64,000 bases of DNA from Anoplopoma fimbria (taxonomy: Eukaryota > Chordata > Actinopteri > Perciformes > Anoplopomatidae). Location of the stretch: the NCBI RefSeq assembly GCF_027596085.1, contig NC_072449.1, forward strand, positions 21,016,334 to 21,080,333, read 5' to 3'. Positions 54,801-64,000 of this stretch are shown piece by piece. The notes below the pieces were generated by a model. That model made no database searches and was not told where the DNA came from. It saw only the letters and a list, made by a program, of their open reading frames with translations. Both the position numbers and the translations under genes were made by a program. Every line of letters begins with the position of its first letter. Position 1 is the stretch's first letter.

Positions 54801-57800
54801 GTCACATGTTGCGGAGTAAATAGAGTGAAAGACCAATTTAAGTTCATTGTAGTTGCGTCATCCAAATGGACATTCCTTTCTGTTTGAGAGAGCTCACAAG
54901 TACCAGTTTTTGACAGTATTTATAGGTGAGTGCATGAAAAATGCAATGGCCAAAATGTTCTGCTATGAGCCCTCTGTGTTTACCCGTCCATCATGATTTG
55001 ACACTCGTGGCCAGGTTACCATGAACTTCCAAAGATCCCGTAAACTGAAACACTCATTCATGAAAGGCCATGAAAGTTGAGACTGATGAAAACAGTGCTG
55101 CCTCAGCAATTACTGTGCTGACCGAGATTCCATTATTTTTTACAAATGATTGACAGAAGAGTTTCTGAGCCCACATGTTCTTTGTTAGACTCATATGTGA
55201 ATGTGCATTTAACTGTGGTACCATTTCTCATTATGTTTTTTATGAGATTACTATTCAGTATGATATTGGCCTGAAGTGCAACTATAATTGAACTGCTTGA
55301 TTTGTGATTTTTAGGTCAGTCAGCCTATTATGCTGGTCTGAAGTCACTGTTCACTGTGTCAGCAGTCTCGTATCACAAAACAAGCCTGCTATAAGGACTA
55401 AAGACTCCACAATTAGTCCAAGGTTTATAGTCTTTTCACATTCCCTAAGCCACACATTTACTGCACCTACTCTGCCAACATGTAGTTATCACATTTTCGG
55501 GGTTATTCTTAAAAACCCAGTGTCAATAATGTGGGTTAATAAATCGGAGCGAGGAATGAGGTTTGGTCTTATGTGACCAAGGTTGTAAGTTTACCCAGAG
55601 CATTCCCTGCCTCCCCTCTGCAACTGTCATGACATTTGCTCAAGGATTCCAAGTCATGATAGCAGCCCCCTCCTCAGAAAGAAAGATTTCCTCATTGCAT
55701 ACAATAAACCATGAAGGCAAAACAGCTTCAACAAATAATACTCCTCACTTTCTGCAGCTTATTAAGCACATGTGGATTGACTCAGACATTATTTCCTACA
55801 GTTATTTACGACTCATTCACACCTTGCATGAATGGGGGTATCTGTAAATACCTCAACAATTCCTCCCTGTGTTCAGACGTGCTGCAGCCCATCTCACTCC
55901 CCTTTCTCATTCCTATACACAGGCCACCCACATTTATGCGATACTTTACCCTCCCCACCTAAATAAGGAGATCTGCATGGCCCCAGGGAGTAGAGAGGAC
56001 GGCATGGAGACGGAGGGACAGCAGCTCGTAAGATATAAGTTGTCCAGTACCAGTGGTTCAGCAACATGTTTTACTTTGAACAGATAGTTGGGCTTTGAGT
56101 TTATCCTCTCAAAGGAAATAGCAGAAATATCACTCCACCTGCAGGCTCCTGTGTGGGATTGAGAGTGGGAGGGCTGTTGAGAAATGTACATGCAGGTGTG
56201 TACTGATTGTATTTCCCTTGAAACCCCGGAATGTGACATACCTCAGATTATTACCATAACATACTTTGTAATTGCATCAGCGTGCTGTAACACCGAGGCA
56301 AGCTGACAGGGAGGCTGATAAATTTGTATCCTTCAGTATGTGCTGATAAAACTCTTTCATTTTCATTTATAATTCTTGGTCAGCACCCTAATTTAGGCTC
56401 TTTTTTTTTAGTTCTCTCCTTTGTCCTCTTCCCTCATGACAACATGCTGGTTTTGGGGTCAGTGAGTTTTGCCCCAGGAGGGAGCTCAGCCTGAACTTGA
56501 ACAGCCTTGACCTGCTTAAGCCCTGAATTCACCTTTAGGGCTCTGGCCAGGGGACAGGCCAACATGTGTGTGTTCTCTGTTATCCTGTGCGGTCATGCCC
56601 TAGTTAGAAAGGTCATAGTTCAAAGAGTACGGGGTCAGGCATGGACACAAGGCTACATGGTTTGTTTCCCATAGATAGTCATAGCACAGTGTGTGGAGTA
56701 GGTAGGGGTGGGAGGGGGCACTAGAGGTGCTTTTGCAGATGAGCTCAAACTCTTTCCAACCGATCAAGGTCAGCGTCCTGTGTGTGCGACACCTTCCTGT
56801 TTGTCACCTTGGACCGTGCATGCAAAAACACTTATTCTTTGAAGTTGCTCATGTGGAGTGCCGTTAAACGGGCCATCTGGTGGAGCTCAGGAAGAGGAAA
56901 AACCTCTGTGTTATGGTTAATGGTAGGCTATGTCTATTTTAAGAGGCGGGGAGTTCCTCTTTTGTGATCTTCCAGCGGGTTTAGAAGAAAGGTGTCTGCT
57001 TCCTGGCTTCCTGACTTTATATCTGTCATCGTGTCCTATATTTTCCCCCGTGTGGGATGACTCTTGATTTGATGCTTGTGACTCAAGCTGTTGCCATGTA
57101 CGCTATGAATCCCTGAAATACTAACCTTTATTTATCCTGTACTCAGGTTCTTTAAGGAATTGGAGGAGAGACACCAACAGAACATTGTGATCGATGACAT
57201 CAGCGACATCGTTGACAAGCATGCTCAGTCCAACTTTGATCCCTTCATCACATATTGCTCCAACGAGGTCTACCAGCAGAGAACCCTGCAGAGGCTGGTG
57301 TGAGTGACTGAGCAGACTCACACAAATGTTGTTCTTATCATATCTGTCATGGATTTGATCCAACATGACTGTTCGGACACTGTGAACTAGGGGGTTTGCT
57401 CTTCCTCCCCGCTCATTTTGTCCTCTTTCTCTCTCTGTATCAGTTACTCCTCTTTCTGAACACCCAAACTCCCTCCGTCCTCTCTTGCAGGTCCAAGAAC
57501 CCAGTTTTTAAGGAGGTGCTGACCAGGATAGAGAGCCACCCAGAGTGCAGGAACCTCCCCATGATCTCCTTCCTTATCCTGCCCATGCAGAGGATCACTC
57601 GCCTCCCCCTACTCATGGATGTGAGTGCATTGAAGACATAAACTACCATGAGCTTTGGAATTACAAGACTTTGACTCTTGCGTAAAAGTTTATTTATTCA
57701 TACTTCCCTGACTAATACTACATGGGGGGTGTTCTAACCTCAAATATGTTTATGTGACCCTACATCATTCCTAGATAATCTTAACTGATTAACCCTTCTT

Positions 57801-60800
57801 CTCTTTCGTTTAATGTTTTTTTTTCTTCTTCAGTTGATGCTTCCTTTTGCTCCACATTATTGTGTCCCTACTGTGCCTCTCTCTCTTCCTTTCCCTTGCT
57901 CTGCTTTCATCCCCCTCTCTCCCTTCTTCCCTCAGTGTCTCCCTAGCGACTCTGGGGTTTATGCTTGTACACTCAGAGGCTTTTGGATCCTGAGAAAGTT
58001 TGGTTCCAATTCGTTGCTTCCCATAGCTTTCTTTATGTATCAGTAGTTTTTCAGGGTTTTGATGGTGGTGTGCATGGGTGCAAATTATTTTTCTGTGTGT
58101 TTTTGTGCATAAATATTACAAGGTTACAAGGGGTTTTATTTGTCTTTGCTGTACATATCCCATGCCAGTTTTTAATATTTGCATATCCTCCGTAAAAGAT
58201 GACAAAAACTTGGCATTGGGAATTTTGCCTTCTTGAATTTCCTTTAAAAAAAAATACAGCTGTTTTTGACCTCTCTTCACCAGGATGGAGATGTCTGATG
58301 ACCATGTCAGGTTGTTTGTGATGCTGATTCCCAGGAACTTAAAGCTGCTAACTTGCTCCACCTCAGCTCCATAGATTTAGACAGGGGGAAGAGCATCTTC
58401 GCCTCCTTTTTTCTAAAATCAACAATCAGCTCCTTGGTTTTACTGACGTTGAGCAGTAGGTTATTCTCTCTGCGAGGTTGATGATTTCCTCTCAATATGA
58501 AGTTTCGATGTTGTTTGTAACGCGGCCCCTGTGGGGCTCTGGTGTTCGACATTATAGTGGAGGAGGTTTGGCTGCCAAACCTGGGGTCAGTTTGTGAGGA
58601 AGTCTAATAACCAGTTGAAGAGTCAGGTACTCAAGCCAAGAGTGCTAAGTTTATCAATCAATTTTCTGGGGGAGATTGTGTTGAAGGGTGAATTGAAATC
58701 ATCAAACTGATGTATGGTTAGTTATTTTCCACATGAGTGATGGCTGAATGGAGTCAAGTGTAATCGATTGATCAGGGATGTTATGATGAAGACAGGTTTC
58801 TGTAAAGATGTTTGCACAAAAGTCTTTGATCTCCCGTCGCTGGGTCAGCCTGAGTCTTATTTTATCCAGCGACTGGACATTGGTTAAGACCGGGCTGGGT
58901 AGTGATTTAACCTTAGGTCCAAGCTTTTTAGTCCTTTTCCCGGCTCTCCTGGGTCAATCACATAGCTTTCGATGGCGTTTTGTTAGGCTGGTCTAGCTGA
59001 GTGGTCGGTAGATTTTGTGGGGGATGACTGTTTAAGAGCAGCTGCACTTAATCCAATCCTCGTACTTTCTTTTCAGATGTTGATGGGTGTATTGTTGTCA
59101 TAGATGTAGCAAAGTCTGTTGGAATCTGCTGCATCTGCATGCGCCACCTTTGCCAACTACTTTGTTCCATTATAATGAAGTATAACTGATTTGAGAACTG
59201 ACTGTCTGTGTTGCAGACAATTTGTCAGAAGACACCTAAAGACTCGGCACAATACGAAGACTGTAAGAAGGCTTTACAAGCAATCAGCAAGGTGAGTGGG
59301 TTTAAAAGGTCAACCAAAGCACATCAATCAAGGAATGCTTTAACTAACATAGCATGCGGCATACAATTAGTGGATACAAGGTGAAAAGTAGAAGGAATCT
59401 GTACATTGTGATTAATAGACACTGTGTATGTGTGTGTTTGGTTGTTTGTGTGAGCAGGTGGTAAGAAAGTGTAATGAGGGAGCTCGCACAATGGAGAGGA
59501 CAGAGATGATGTACACCATCAACTCTCAGCTGGAGTTCAAGATCAAGGTATGGACACAAATTGTTACACACTTGCATCTTGGGTAATATTTCTTTTGAAA
59601 ACCACATAATTCTAGTTACCACGACATGAACAGTAATAGTTATTTTGTATCTTGCCAAAAGTTGGATGAGCAGATACATACCACTATCATATGTGTCACT
59701 TAAAAATGAAGCAACAGCCAGCATCCAGTTGGCTTAGCTAAGTATTAAGAGGTAACAAAATCCGTCTTGATCCGTTGAGCAGTAGGTTATTCTCTCTGCA
59801 AGGTTGATGATTTCCTCTCAATATGAAGTTTCAGTGTTGTTTGTAACGCAGCCAATGACTTCTGCCTTGGAATCAGTTCATCTGGGACATCACATTGAGG
59901 TTGAGGGCACCTGGCATCCAGCCTCAGAGCCTCTTCAGGGAAAACTATGAGGGATGCAACAGTAGGCTCAATAGCTGGCATATTTAAATCCAAATTTTGC
60001 CAAATCCAGCGTGATGAAAAGCCATGCAAATCCGTCAAACATTTGTCATAGGGAGGAGCAGTTAAGCAGGGCTCAGACTATAGGAGTTTTAAAATCCTAA
60101 ACGTTTTTGGGTTTTTTTAAATCGGATTGCATCACACTCATAAGAAGAATCTTCACAGATAATCTTCTCTTTAATCTCAGACATGCACAGACTAAAATAT
60201 TTCAAAATACTGGCGCATCACACACTTATGGATCTTAATAAGATTATCGGGCCTGAGGGATGAATGCACCACCTCATGTGATCTCTCTCACGTGATCTCA
60301 TGGTGAAGAAGATGCAAACAAAACAAGGCTGACGTGGCACTTCAACTTGCTGTAGTTATGTTTTGCAGTGAGAAAAATAAAAAAGCAGAACACTATACGA
60401 TTCGGGGACAATTGCTCGGGAAACACGCTCAACACTGGGTGTCTATTCTTCAGCAAGAAATGGAGCTGAGATTGTAGATGGCAGTTGTAATATCTGTAAC
60501 AGTAGTATGCTAGTTGATGTTAGATTCAAGGGCTAGAACGTTTACTGTTGCTTGGAAAGACTGTCAGTTGCTTCAGCTTGTCTCTTCATTGGCTATTATC
60601 GAACAGCTCAGAGAATACTTAAGTTATCGTCACAAATTGAAACTCCTAAATATGAAACGTGGTTGAAATTGTCAGGGCTGCTCCAATGAGGCTGTGAATG
60701 GTCAAGAATGTTCAAAACTGGATCTGTAAACGACATTAACAGATAATTTGGGCCGAACATCGGAAACAACCAAGGTCATGTAATGGATTTCTCTACCAAT

Positions 60801-62593
60801 TGTCGGGGAGCGGAATGCGTCCAAAGAGGAGATTAGCAGGCTCTGCTTCCGTCTGCCGTGTATCCAGCTGTAGGCGAGCCAGTGCCATGCTAATGACGGA
60901 CCTCATGGAGCAGTCTTCAGCCCCTCCTGAGTCAAGGAATTGGAGCCAGGCCCAAAGGCATGGGGGGGCCCTCTTCATCGTACCCAGTAAAGAGATTGGC
61001 TGGGGCTGCCACTGTGACAATATCCTCCTCTGGAACCAACTCAATCATGGGTGGATTGGATGCATCAGTCTTCCTTACAAGCACCGGAACGGAGCATCAG
61101 GAGCAGCAACTTCATTTTGGCTAGCTCAGTGGTTAGCAGATCAACCCTATAAGTCAGCTTGTCAGACATGGCCTTCTTAGAGGGAGCACCCGCCGCCTCT
61201 GCGACCCGATGTTCGGAAAGGTTAGGCTGGAGTCAACTGCCCTAACAAAAGGAGGCCAACATCATCCATCAGGAGTTCCACCTCAGCCAGCCGAGCAGCC
61301 CTGACTGCACAAGGCATGATGCCGCAGTTCATGCACAGGGTTTTCGAGACGACTTCCCTCAGATACTCTGGACCAAGACAAGAGGGGCAGAGGTTGGTTC
61401 GGGCTGAAGAGGAGCCTCAACGGTCTAACAGCCAGGAGAGTTAAACATAGGGACAATGCTGGAGAAAACCTGCCATATTAGTTGCTGTGGGCTGCTAAAG
61501 TCGGTCTGAGCGAGAGCACTCTCCTGACCGTAAAAAAGAGGCCAGGAAACGGTCTACACAGTGAGGGGTGAGCAAGGACGCACTCTTCACTAGCACAGTA
61601 GCTGTCAATTTTAACATCCTAACAAGTTAGCTGGGACACTCTCTTCATTGACAGAGTACGTTGACCGCAACGTGCAAACAAATAAAAAACAGTAATGGTA
61701 TAGTTACGTTATAGTAATCGATGTCAATCGATTTCACCGATTGATGTTCACAAGTGAAGATCGTCCGTATCACGCTGGTCATGACCAAAAATAGAAACTC
61801 CACTGGTACTGTTTTCTCCTGAGAGGGACAGCTTCTCGCAGCCTGTGGAGGGCTCCGACTAATCGTCACAAGGTTACAAGCGAAGAGCTCTGAGTTATCT
61901 GAATAGTAAATCATTTTGCTCAAGCTAATGCTACCACAGTAGTTAACCTGAGTAAGCGAGATGATGAAAAAAGGAATGATCTTGTGGATGATATAAGAAC
62001 TTACAAGCAACTGGGGTCATCTGAGGTCACACTTGACTTTGTTGATATAAAGACTCGACAACGGTGTGCACGAGACGGAAGATATTTTGTGTAAAGGCAC
62101 TGCCTGTGGCGGTCGGTAAGGATGAAATAGTACCTGGGATTATGCAGTCATGCACTGACATCCGTCACACCACTGTCACTCGCTTGGCGAGTATGTATAC
62201 ACATAATGCACACTAGGCTTGGCAGGCTGAAGTGTGGGAAAATAGCTGTTGGCACATTTGGGATTCACAGATGTCTCGCGAACATATTCTCAGTCTGCAT
62301 TGCCAGCTGTTCACACATGCATACACAGATTCAGAAATTCCTGACAGCACTAACATTTCTGACATTTTGAAATACTTTATATGGTTATATGTATTGCTAT
62401 TTCCATTTCCTCACATTCCCTTTCTCCTTTTCCCCCAGCCCTTCCCCCTGGTCTCATCCTCCAGATGGATGGTAAAGAGAGGAGAACTGACTGCATTTGT
62501 GGAGGACAACGGCATCTTCCTCAAGCGGATGGCACGGCAACATGTCTATTTCTTCCTCTTCAATGACGTCTTCATTGTCACCAAGAAGAAGAG
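48801..62593 (+). CDS. ARHGEF26: Rho guanine nucleotide exchange factor 26 (SGEF), partial; ten coding exons in window
   Basis: Exchange factor that activates Rho-family GTPases (RhoG best known) through a DH-PH module followed by SH3, acting at membrane and cortical actin. Joining 48801-50315, 51406-51451, 51619-51761, 53777-53833, 54222-54382, 57147-57299, 57491-57620, 59217-59291, 59458-59547 and 62439-62593 gives 841 codons with all phases agreeing and GT-AG at every junction. Residues 1-587 are a Ser/Pro-rich N-terminus holding the family motif ITPLWRRRS (14-22). DH spans about 588-785 and PH starts at about 795. The PH end, SH3 and stop lie past the right edge. The N-terminus is well over 100 residues longer than in the 871-residue human protein, mainly by serine-rich sequence and an 8-residue tandem repeat. 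Identity is firm; exact small-exon edges are less so. Confidence 0.94.
50154..50249 (+). repeat. 24-bp coding tandem repeat, four copies
   Basis: Units at 50154-50177, 50178-50201, 50202-50225 and 50226-50249 encode [24 protein letters not shown] and SPGTPKLA. Degenerate relatives ([16 protein letters not shown]) flank them, so the region grew by repeated duplication of a Ser-Pro-x-Thr-Pro-Lys unit. SPRTPK resembles a proline-directed kinase target. Confidence 0.95.
50316..51405 (+). other. ARHGEF26 intron 1
   Basis: Starts GTGGGT and ends in a T-rich tract with TTCAG at 51401-51405. It contains an in-frame stop (50364-50366) and a canonical AATAAA (50432-50437) close to the exon. Nothing else was recognised. 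Confidence 0.8.
51406..51451 (+). CDS. ARHGEF26: ARHGEF26 coding exon 2 (small)
   Basis: A 46-nt exon encoding [15 protein letters not shown] plus the first base of the next codon. Acceptor TTTTTTCAG. The donor region GGTGAGGGTGAGA offers two in-phase sites, after 51451 and after 51457. The second adds two residues (Gly-Glu) without changing frame. I use the first, but neither is clearly stronger. Confidence 0.75.
51619..51761 (+). CDS. ARHGEF26: ARHGEF26 coding exon 3
   Basis: Acceptor CTGTTTCAG, donor GTG|GTGAGA. Encodes an acidic stretch beginning [19 protein letters not shown] and ending [15 protein letters not shown], the conserved linker before the DH domain of SGEF. It leaves phase 0. 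A CA microsatellite begins nine bases past the donor. Confidence 0.9.
51771..51847. repeat. (CA)n microsatellite at an ARHGEF26 splice donor
   Basis: About 38 CA units on the sense strand of intron 3, starting nine bases after the exon 3 boundary. A CA repeat in this position on the RNA is a known type of hnRNP L binding site. Confidence 0.95.
51848..53776 (+). other. ARHGEF26 intron 3, remaining sequence
   Basis: No exon or repeat family recognised besides the CA tract at the 5' end. Open frames on both strands are short and unfamiliar. Confidence 0.6.
53777..53833 (+). CDS. ARHGEF26: ARHGEF26 coding exon 4
   Basis: A 57-nt exon encoding [19 protein letters not shown], just before the DH domain. 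Acceptor TTCTGTTTAG, donor GAG|GTAGGA. Both phases are 0, so skipping it would keep the frame. Confidence 0.88.
54222..54382 (+). CDS. ARHGEF26: ARHGEF26 coding exon 5: start of DH domain
   Basis: Acceptor CTCAATAG, donor AA|GTAAGT. Begins [19 protein letters not shown], the first conserved helix (CR1) of the DH domain, and ends [11 protein letters not shown]. The Glu and surrounding residues that contact the GTPase switch region in DH domains are present. Confidence 0.95.
54383..57146 (+). other. ARHGEF26 intron 5
   Basis: GTAAGT to ACTCAG, 2.8 kb. I recognise no exon, RNA gene or classified repeat in it. Confidence 0.6.
57147..57299 (+). CDS. ARHGEF26: ARHGEF26 coding exon 6: middle of DH domain
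   Basis: Encodes [20 protein letters not shown] through [12 protein letters not shown], the CR2 region. The donor is CTGGT|GTGAGT at 57300. Using the overlapping GT two bases earlier would put exon 7 out of frame, so that choice is fixed by phase. Confidence 0.94.
57491..57620 (+). CDS. ARHGEF26: ARHGEF26 coding exon 7: DH catalytic core helix
   Basis: Encodes [16 protein letters not shown] followed by [20 protein letters not shown], the CR3 helix that forms the main GTPase-binding surface in DH domains. The signature [15 protein letters not shown] is intact, so exchange activity is expected. Acceptor TCTTGCAG, donor GAT|GTGAGT, phase 0. Confidence 0.95.
57621..59216 (+). other. ARHGEF26 intron 7
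   Basis: Contains an antisense LINE reverse-transcriptase relic at about 58,051-58,560. The rest is unclassified. Confidence 0.6.
58051..58560 (-). pseudogene. Decayed Rex1/CR1-like LINE reverse-transcriptase fragment
   Basis: Two overlapping minus-strand frames give [18 protein letters not shown] and then [20 protein letters not shown] with [11 protein letters not shown]. This is the order of the RT segment after the catalytic palm in Rex1/CR1-like fish LINEs (ntSKTKEmivDFR..., vesFKFLGv.It.dLTWs). The change of frame between the two parts shows at least one indel, so the copy is dead. It lies antisense within ARHGEF26 intron 7. Confidence 0.75.
59217..59291 (+). CDS. ARHGEF26: ARHGEF26 coding exon 8
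   Basis: Encodes [20 protein letters not shown] and then QAISK, within the last third of DH. Acceptor GTGTTGCAG, donor AAG|GTGAGT, phase 0 on both sides. Confidence 0.94.
59458..59547 (+). CDS. ARHGEF26: ARHGEF26 coding exon 9: end of DH domain
   Basis: Encodes [20 protein letters not shown] and then [10 protein letters not shown], the last DH helix and the linker to PH. Acceptor GTGAGCAG, donor AAG|GTATGG, phase 0. Confidence 0.94.
59772..59852. repeat. Second copy of an 80-bp segment also found at 58449-58529
   Basis: The segment from GTTGAGCAGTAGGTTATTCT to TTGTAACGCAGCC matches the one beginning at 58449 in intron 7 with only about four differences. It is part of the Rex1/CR1-like LINE relic there, so the same LINE segment is present twice in neighbouring introns. 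The first ends in a frame of LINE protein; this one is joined directly to DIRS-like sequence. Confidence 0.85.
59787..61390 (-). pseudogene. Relic of a DIRS-like retrotransposon gag gene
   Basis: Read on the minus strand from right to left there are four blocks. First is a CPSCLG ... CMNCGIMPC cysteine block (about 61,295-61,370) resembling the N-terminal zinc-binding part of DIRS gag. Second is a coiled-coil-like segment, [20 protein letters not shown] (about 61,090-61,160). Third is [10 protein letters not shown] near 60,880. Fourth is [20 protein letters not shown] followed by [17 protein letters not shown] (about 59,880-59,990), matching a well-conserved DIRS gag phrase. Stops and frame changes separate the blocks, and about 740 bp between 60,040 and 60,780 shows no gag similarity and may be a later insertion. 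No tyrosine recombinase or RT is visible, so the copy is dead. The DIRS assignment rests on remembered motif resemblance. Confidence 0.6.
62439..62593 (+). CDS. ARHGEF26: ARHGEF26 coding exon 10: start of PH domain
   Basis: Encodes [20 protein letters not shown] through [16 protein letters not shown]. This covers the first PH strands, with the typical 'vkrGeL' and '[15 protein letters not shown]' strands. Donor AG|GTGAGT, leaving two bases of a split codon. The following exon is not found before 64,000. Confidence 0.93.
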
Positions 62594-64000
62594 GTGAGTC
62601 TGGTACTGTGTTTGATTATAGCTGTTATGTGTATGGCCTAAGTGTGCAGGCTTTTCTCATAACTAACCTGTTCTGACATGTTGCGGGTGGAAGTGTAACC
62701 ATTATCCCTTGGTGTAACCATTATCCCTTGGTGTAACCATTATCCCTTGGTTTTCACTGTGTGAGAGTGTATGATCTGCATATGGCCAATAGTGCAAGGC
62801 GTGCAATATTGTCCTTGTGTTTTAACTTGTTCTGTGATATGAGCATGTTCACATAAAGAACAATTATTGAGGTCCATGCTGGAATGAAAGCAAAACAATT
62901 GAAACAAAAACAGCTGCGTCAGTCACAGTGGGAAGACATTATTAGCAGGGTTGAGAAAGATATTTAAGAGTAATGAACACCCTCAGATCCACTGTTTAAT
63001 CAGACTGATCTTCCAAGCTCCCCCGCCCCGCTATGTGGGTGTGTTGTGTATTAAGCTGAACAGGTGCAGTTACCTGAACCTGCTGCCACTTGGCATAATG
63101 AATCTGAGCCTGTTTTTCTGAGTTGTCAAGGTCTAGACATGTCCTGGTGCCATGCATCATCTGGAGCTAGTAGACCTGCTTATTGTCAGCCTTGTTAGTG
63201 AGTCTCCTCAGTTCCCTCTAGTTCGAGGGGAACACCATGACACGAGCCACAAAGATGACTTCCTTGAAATGGTGTGGTTTCGATTTGTGTGCGTGCACTG
63301 TGCGTTTGCACTCACAATTGTGTCTATTTTTGCCCAAAAAAATAAATAATCCCTTTCCGTCCATCTCCCTCTGCGTCTGGAATCGATTGTCTCGCCCCTT
63401 GCAAAAACTACGGGTTCTAAGAATCATTAAAAAAAAAGGAAAGGAAACATTCCATGTGATATTTTTCCGGGAATCTGATCCAGGACGGCATACTCCAGCA
63501 GCGTGTGGTGTCAGGCCTGTATTTGGAAGAGGGATTAGGGAAAGGGAGTACTCCGGAATCACTGTGTGTATTTGTGCGTGTGTGTGTGCGTTTGAATGGG
63601 ATGCTGTAATAATATTGGTTTGTGCTACAGGTGAGTGCTGGAGCCCTGCTGTGGCACGCTACTCTACTGCACTCCATCTGCAGTAATCAAAACAAAAACA
63701 CATCAGGGGTACCACGAGGCTCGCCAGGCCCAGCACGGCCATAGACTTAATGGTGTAATAGCTCTTTCTTACAATCAGCTATCCAAACGTTGTTGCCAAA
63801 TGCAATAATGTGTTTGAATCCTCCCGGCTGCTTCTTGTCTCATTTTTCTTAAGCATACATACCAAGGAGTACCATGAACACCAGAAGGAGGTGGGCAAAG
63901 GTCAAAGCCCTGGCACTTACACAGTAGAGAAAAAAACATACCTTTGACCTGAGAATGTCTTCATTTTTTATAGAACTATACATCTTAATATTCAGAAGAA
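62594..64000 (+). other. Start of ARHGEF26 intron 10
   Basis: The intron continues past the window edge. I searched for the next exon (rest of PH) and did not see it. The only structured feature is the triple 19-bp repeat at 62693-62749. Confidence 0.6.
62693..62749. repeat. 19-bp perfect tandem triplication
   Basis: GTGTAACCATTATCCCTTG occurs three times without change at 62693, 62712 and 62731, in ARHGEF26 intron 10. Confidence 0.97.

Larger units (their letters stand above)
59548..62438 (+). other. ARHGEF26 intron 9
   Basis: 2.9 kb, largely occupied by antisense retroelement relics at 59,772-61,390. The acceptor is a strong pyrimidine tract ending TTTTCCCCCAG. Confidence 0.65.

Noticed and set aside
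60040..60780. Possible hAT transposon with CAGGGCTC-type ends
   Set aside because: The ends match only loosely and no 8-bp target duplication was found, so it is mentioned only as a possibility under the DIRS-like relic.

Overview
The window is vertebrate nuclear DNA, almost certainly from a ray-finned (teleost, probably percomorph) fish. It carries two plus-strand protein-coding genes with vertebrate orthologues. It also has canonical GT-AG introns, many long CA/TG, ATGT and TATC microsatellites, and the retroelement tails typical of teleosts: an L2-type LINE ending in (TGTAA)n, a Rex1-like tail ending in (TTATC)n, and a DIRS-like gag relic. No bacterial, phage, CRISPR or operon features are present.

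Layout. Positions 1-17,280 are non-coding. They hold microsatellites, a degenerate DNA-transposon-like repeat (about 2,955-3,570), a 5'-truncated L2-type LINE whose reverse transcriptase C-terminus is still open (6,278-7,260), a second tail-only copy of the same LINE (9,338-9,468), and a mid-repetitive teleost element (about 11,355-11,720). A GC-rich promoter region at about 17,290-17,650 leads into RAP2B, a complete single-exon small GTPase (17,652-18,203). A third LINE copy is inserted just downstream, in what is probably the 3' UTR. Positions 20,250-47,730 are a 27-kb intergenic desert with repeats and microsatellites and no supportable gene. A candidate promoter and non-coding first exon at about 47,730-48,176 open ARHGEF26 (SGEF). 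I model ten coding exons of it between 48,801 and 62,593. They encode the disordered N-terminus, the whole DH (RhoGEF) domain and the start of the PH domain. The rest of PH and the SH3 domain lie beyond the right edge. ARHGEF26 introns contain antisense relics of a Rex1/CR1-like LINE and a DIRS-like retrotransposon.

The gene order RAP2B - ARHGEF26, both on the same strand, matches human 3q25. The genes are neighbours by synteny, not an operon. RAP2B is a Rap-family molecular switch at membranes; ARHGEF26 is an exchange factor for RhoG/Rac-type GTPases. Both act on adhesion and the actin cytoskeleton, but nothing in the sequence shows joint regulation.

I found no wholly new biological system. 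The observations most worth checking are: an intronic stop plus poly(A) signal that could yield a catalytically dead N-terminal ARHGEF26 isoform; a CA repeat nine bases from an ARHGEF26 splice donor; an 8-residue coding minisatellite in ARHGEF26; a 21-nt exact echo of the RAP2B tail codons 2.5 kb downstream; and three near-identical LINE tails that suggest recent mobility.
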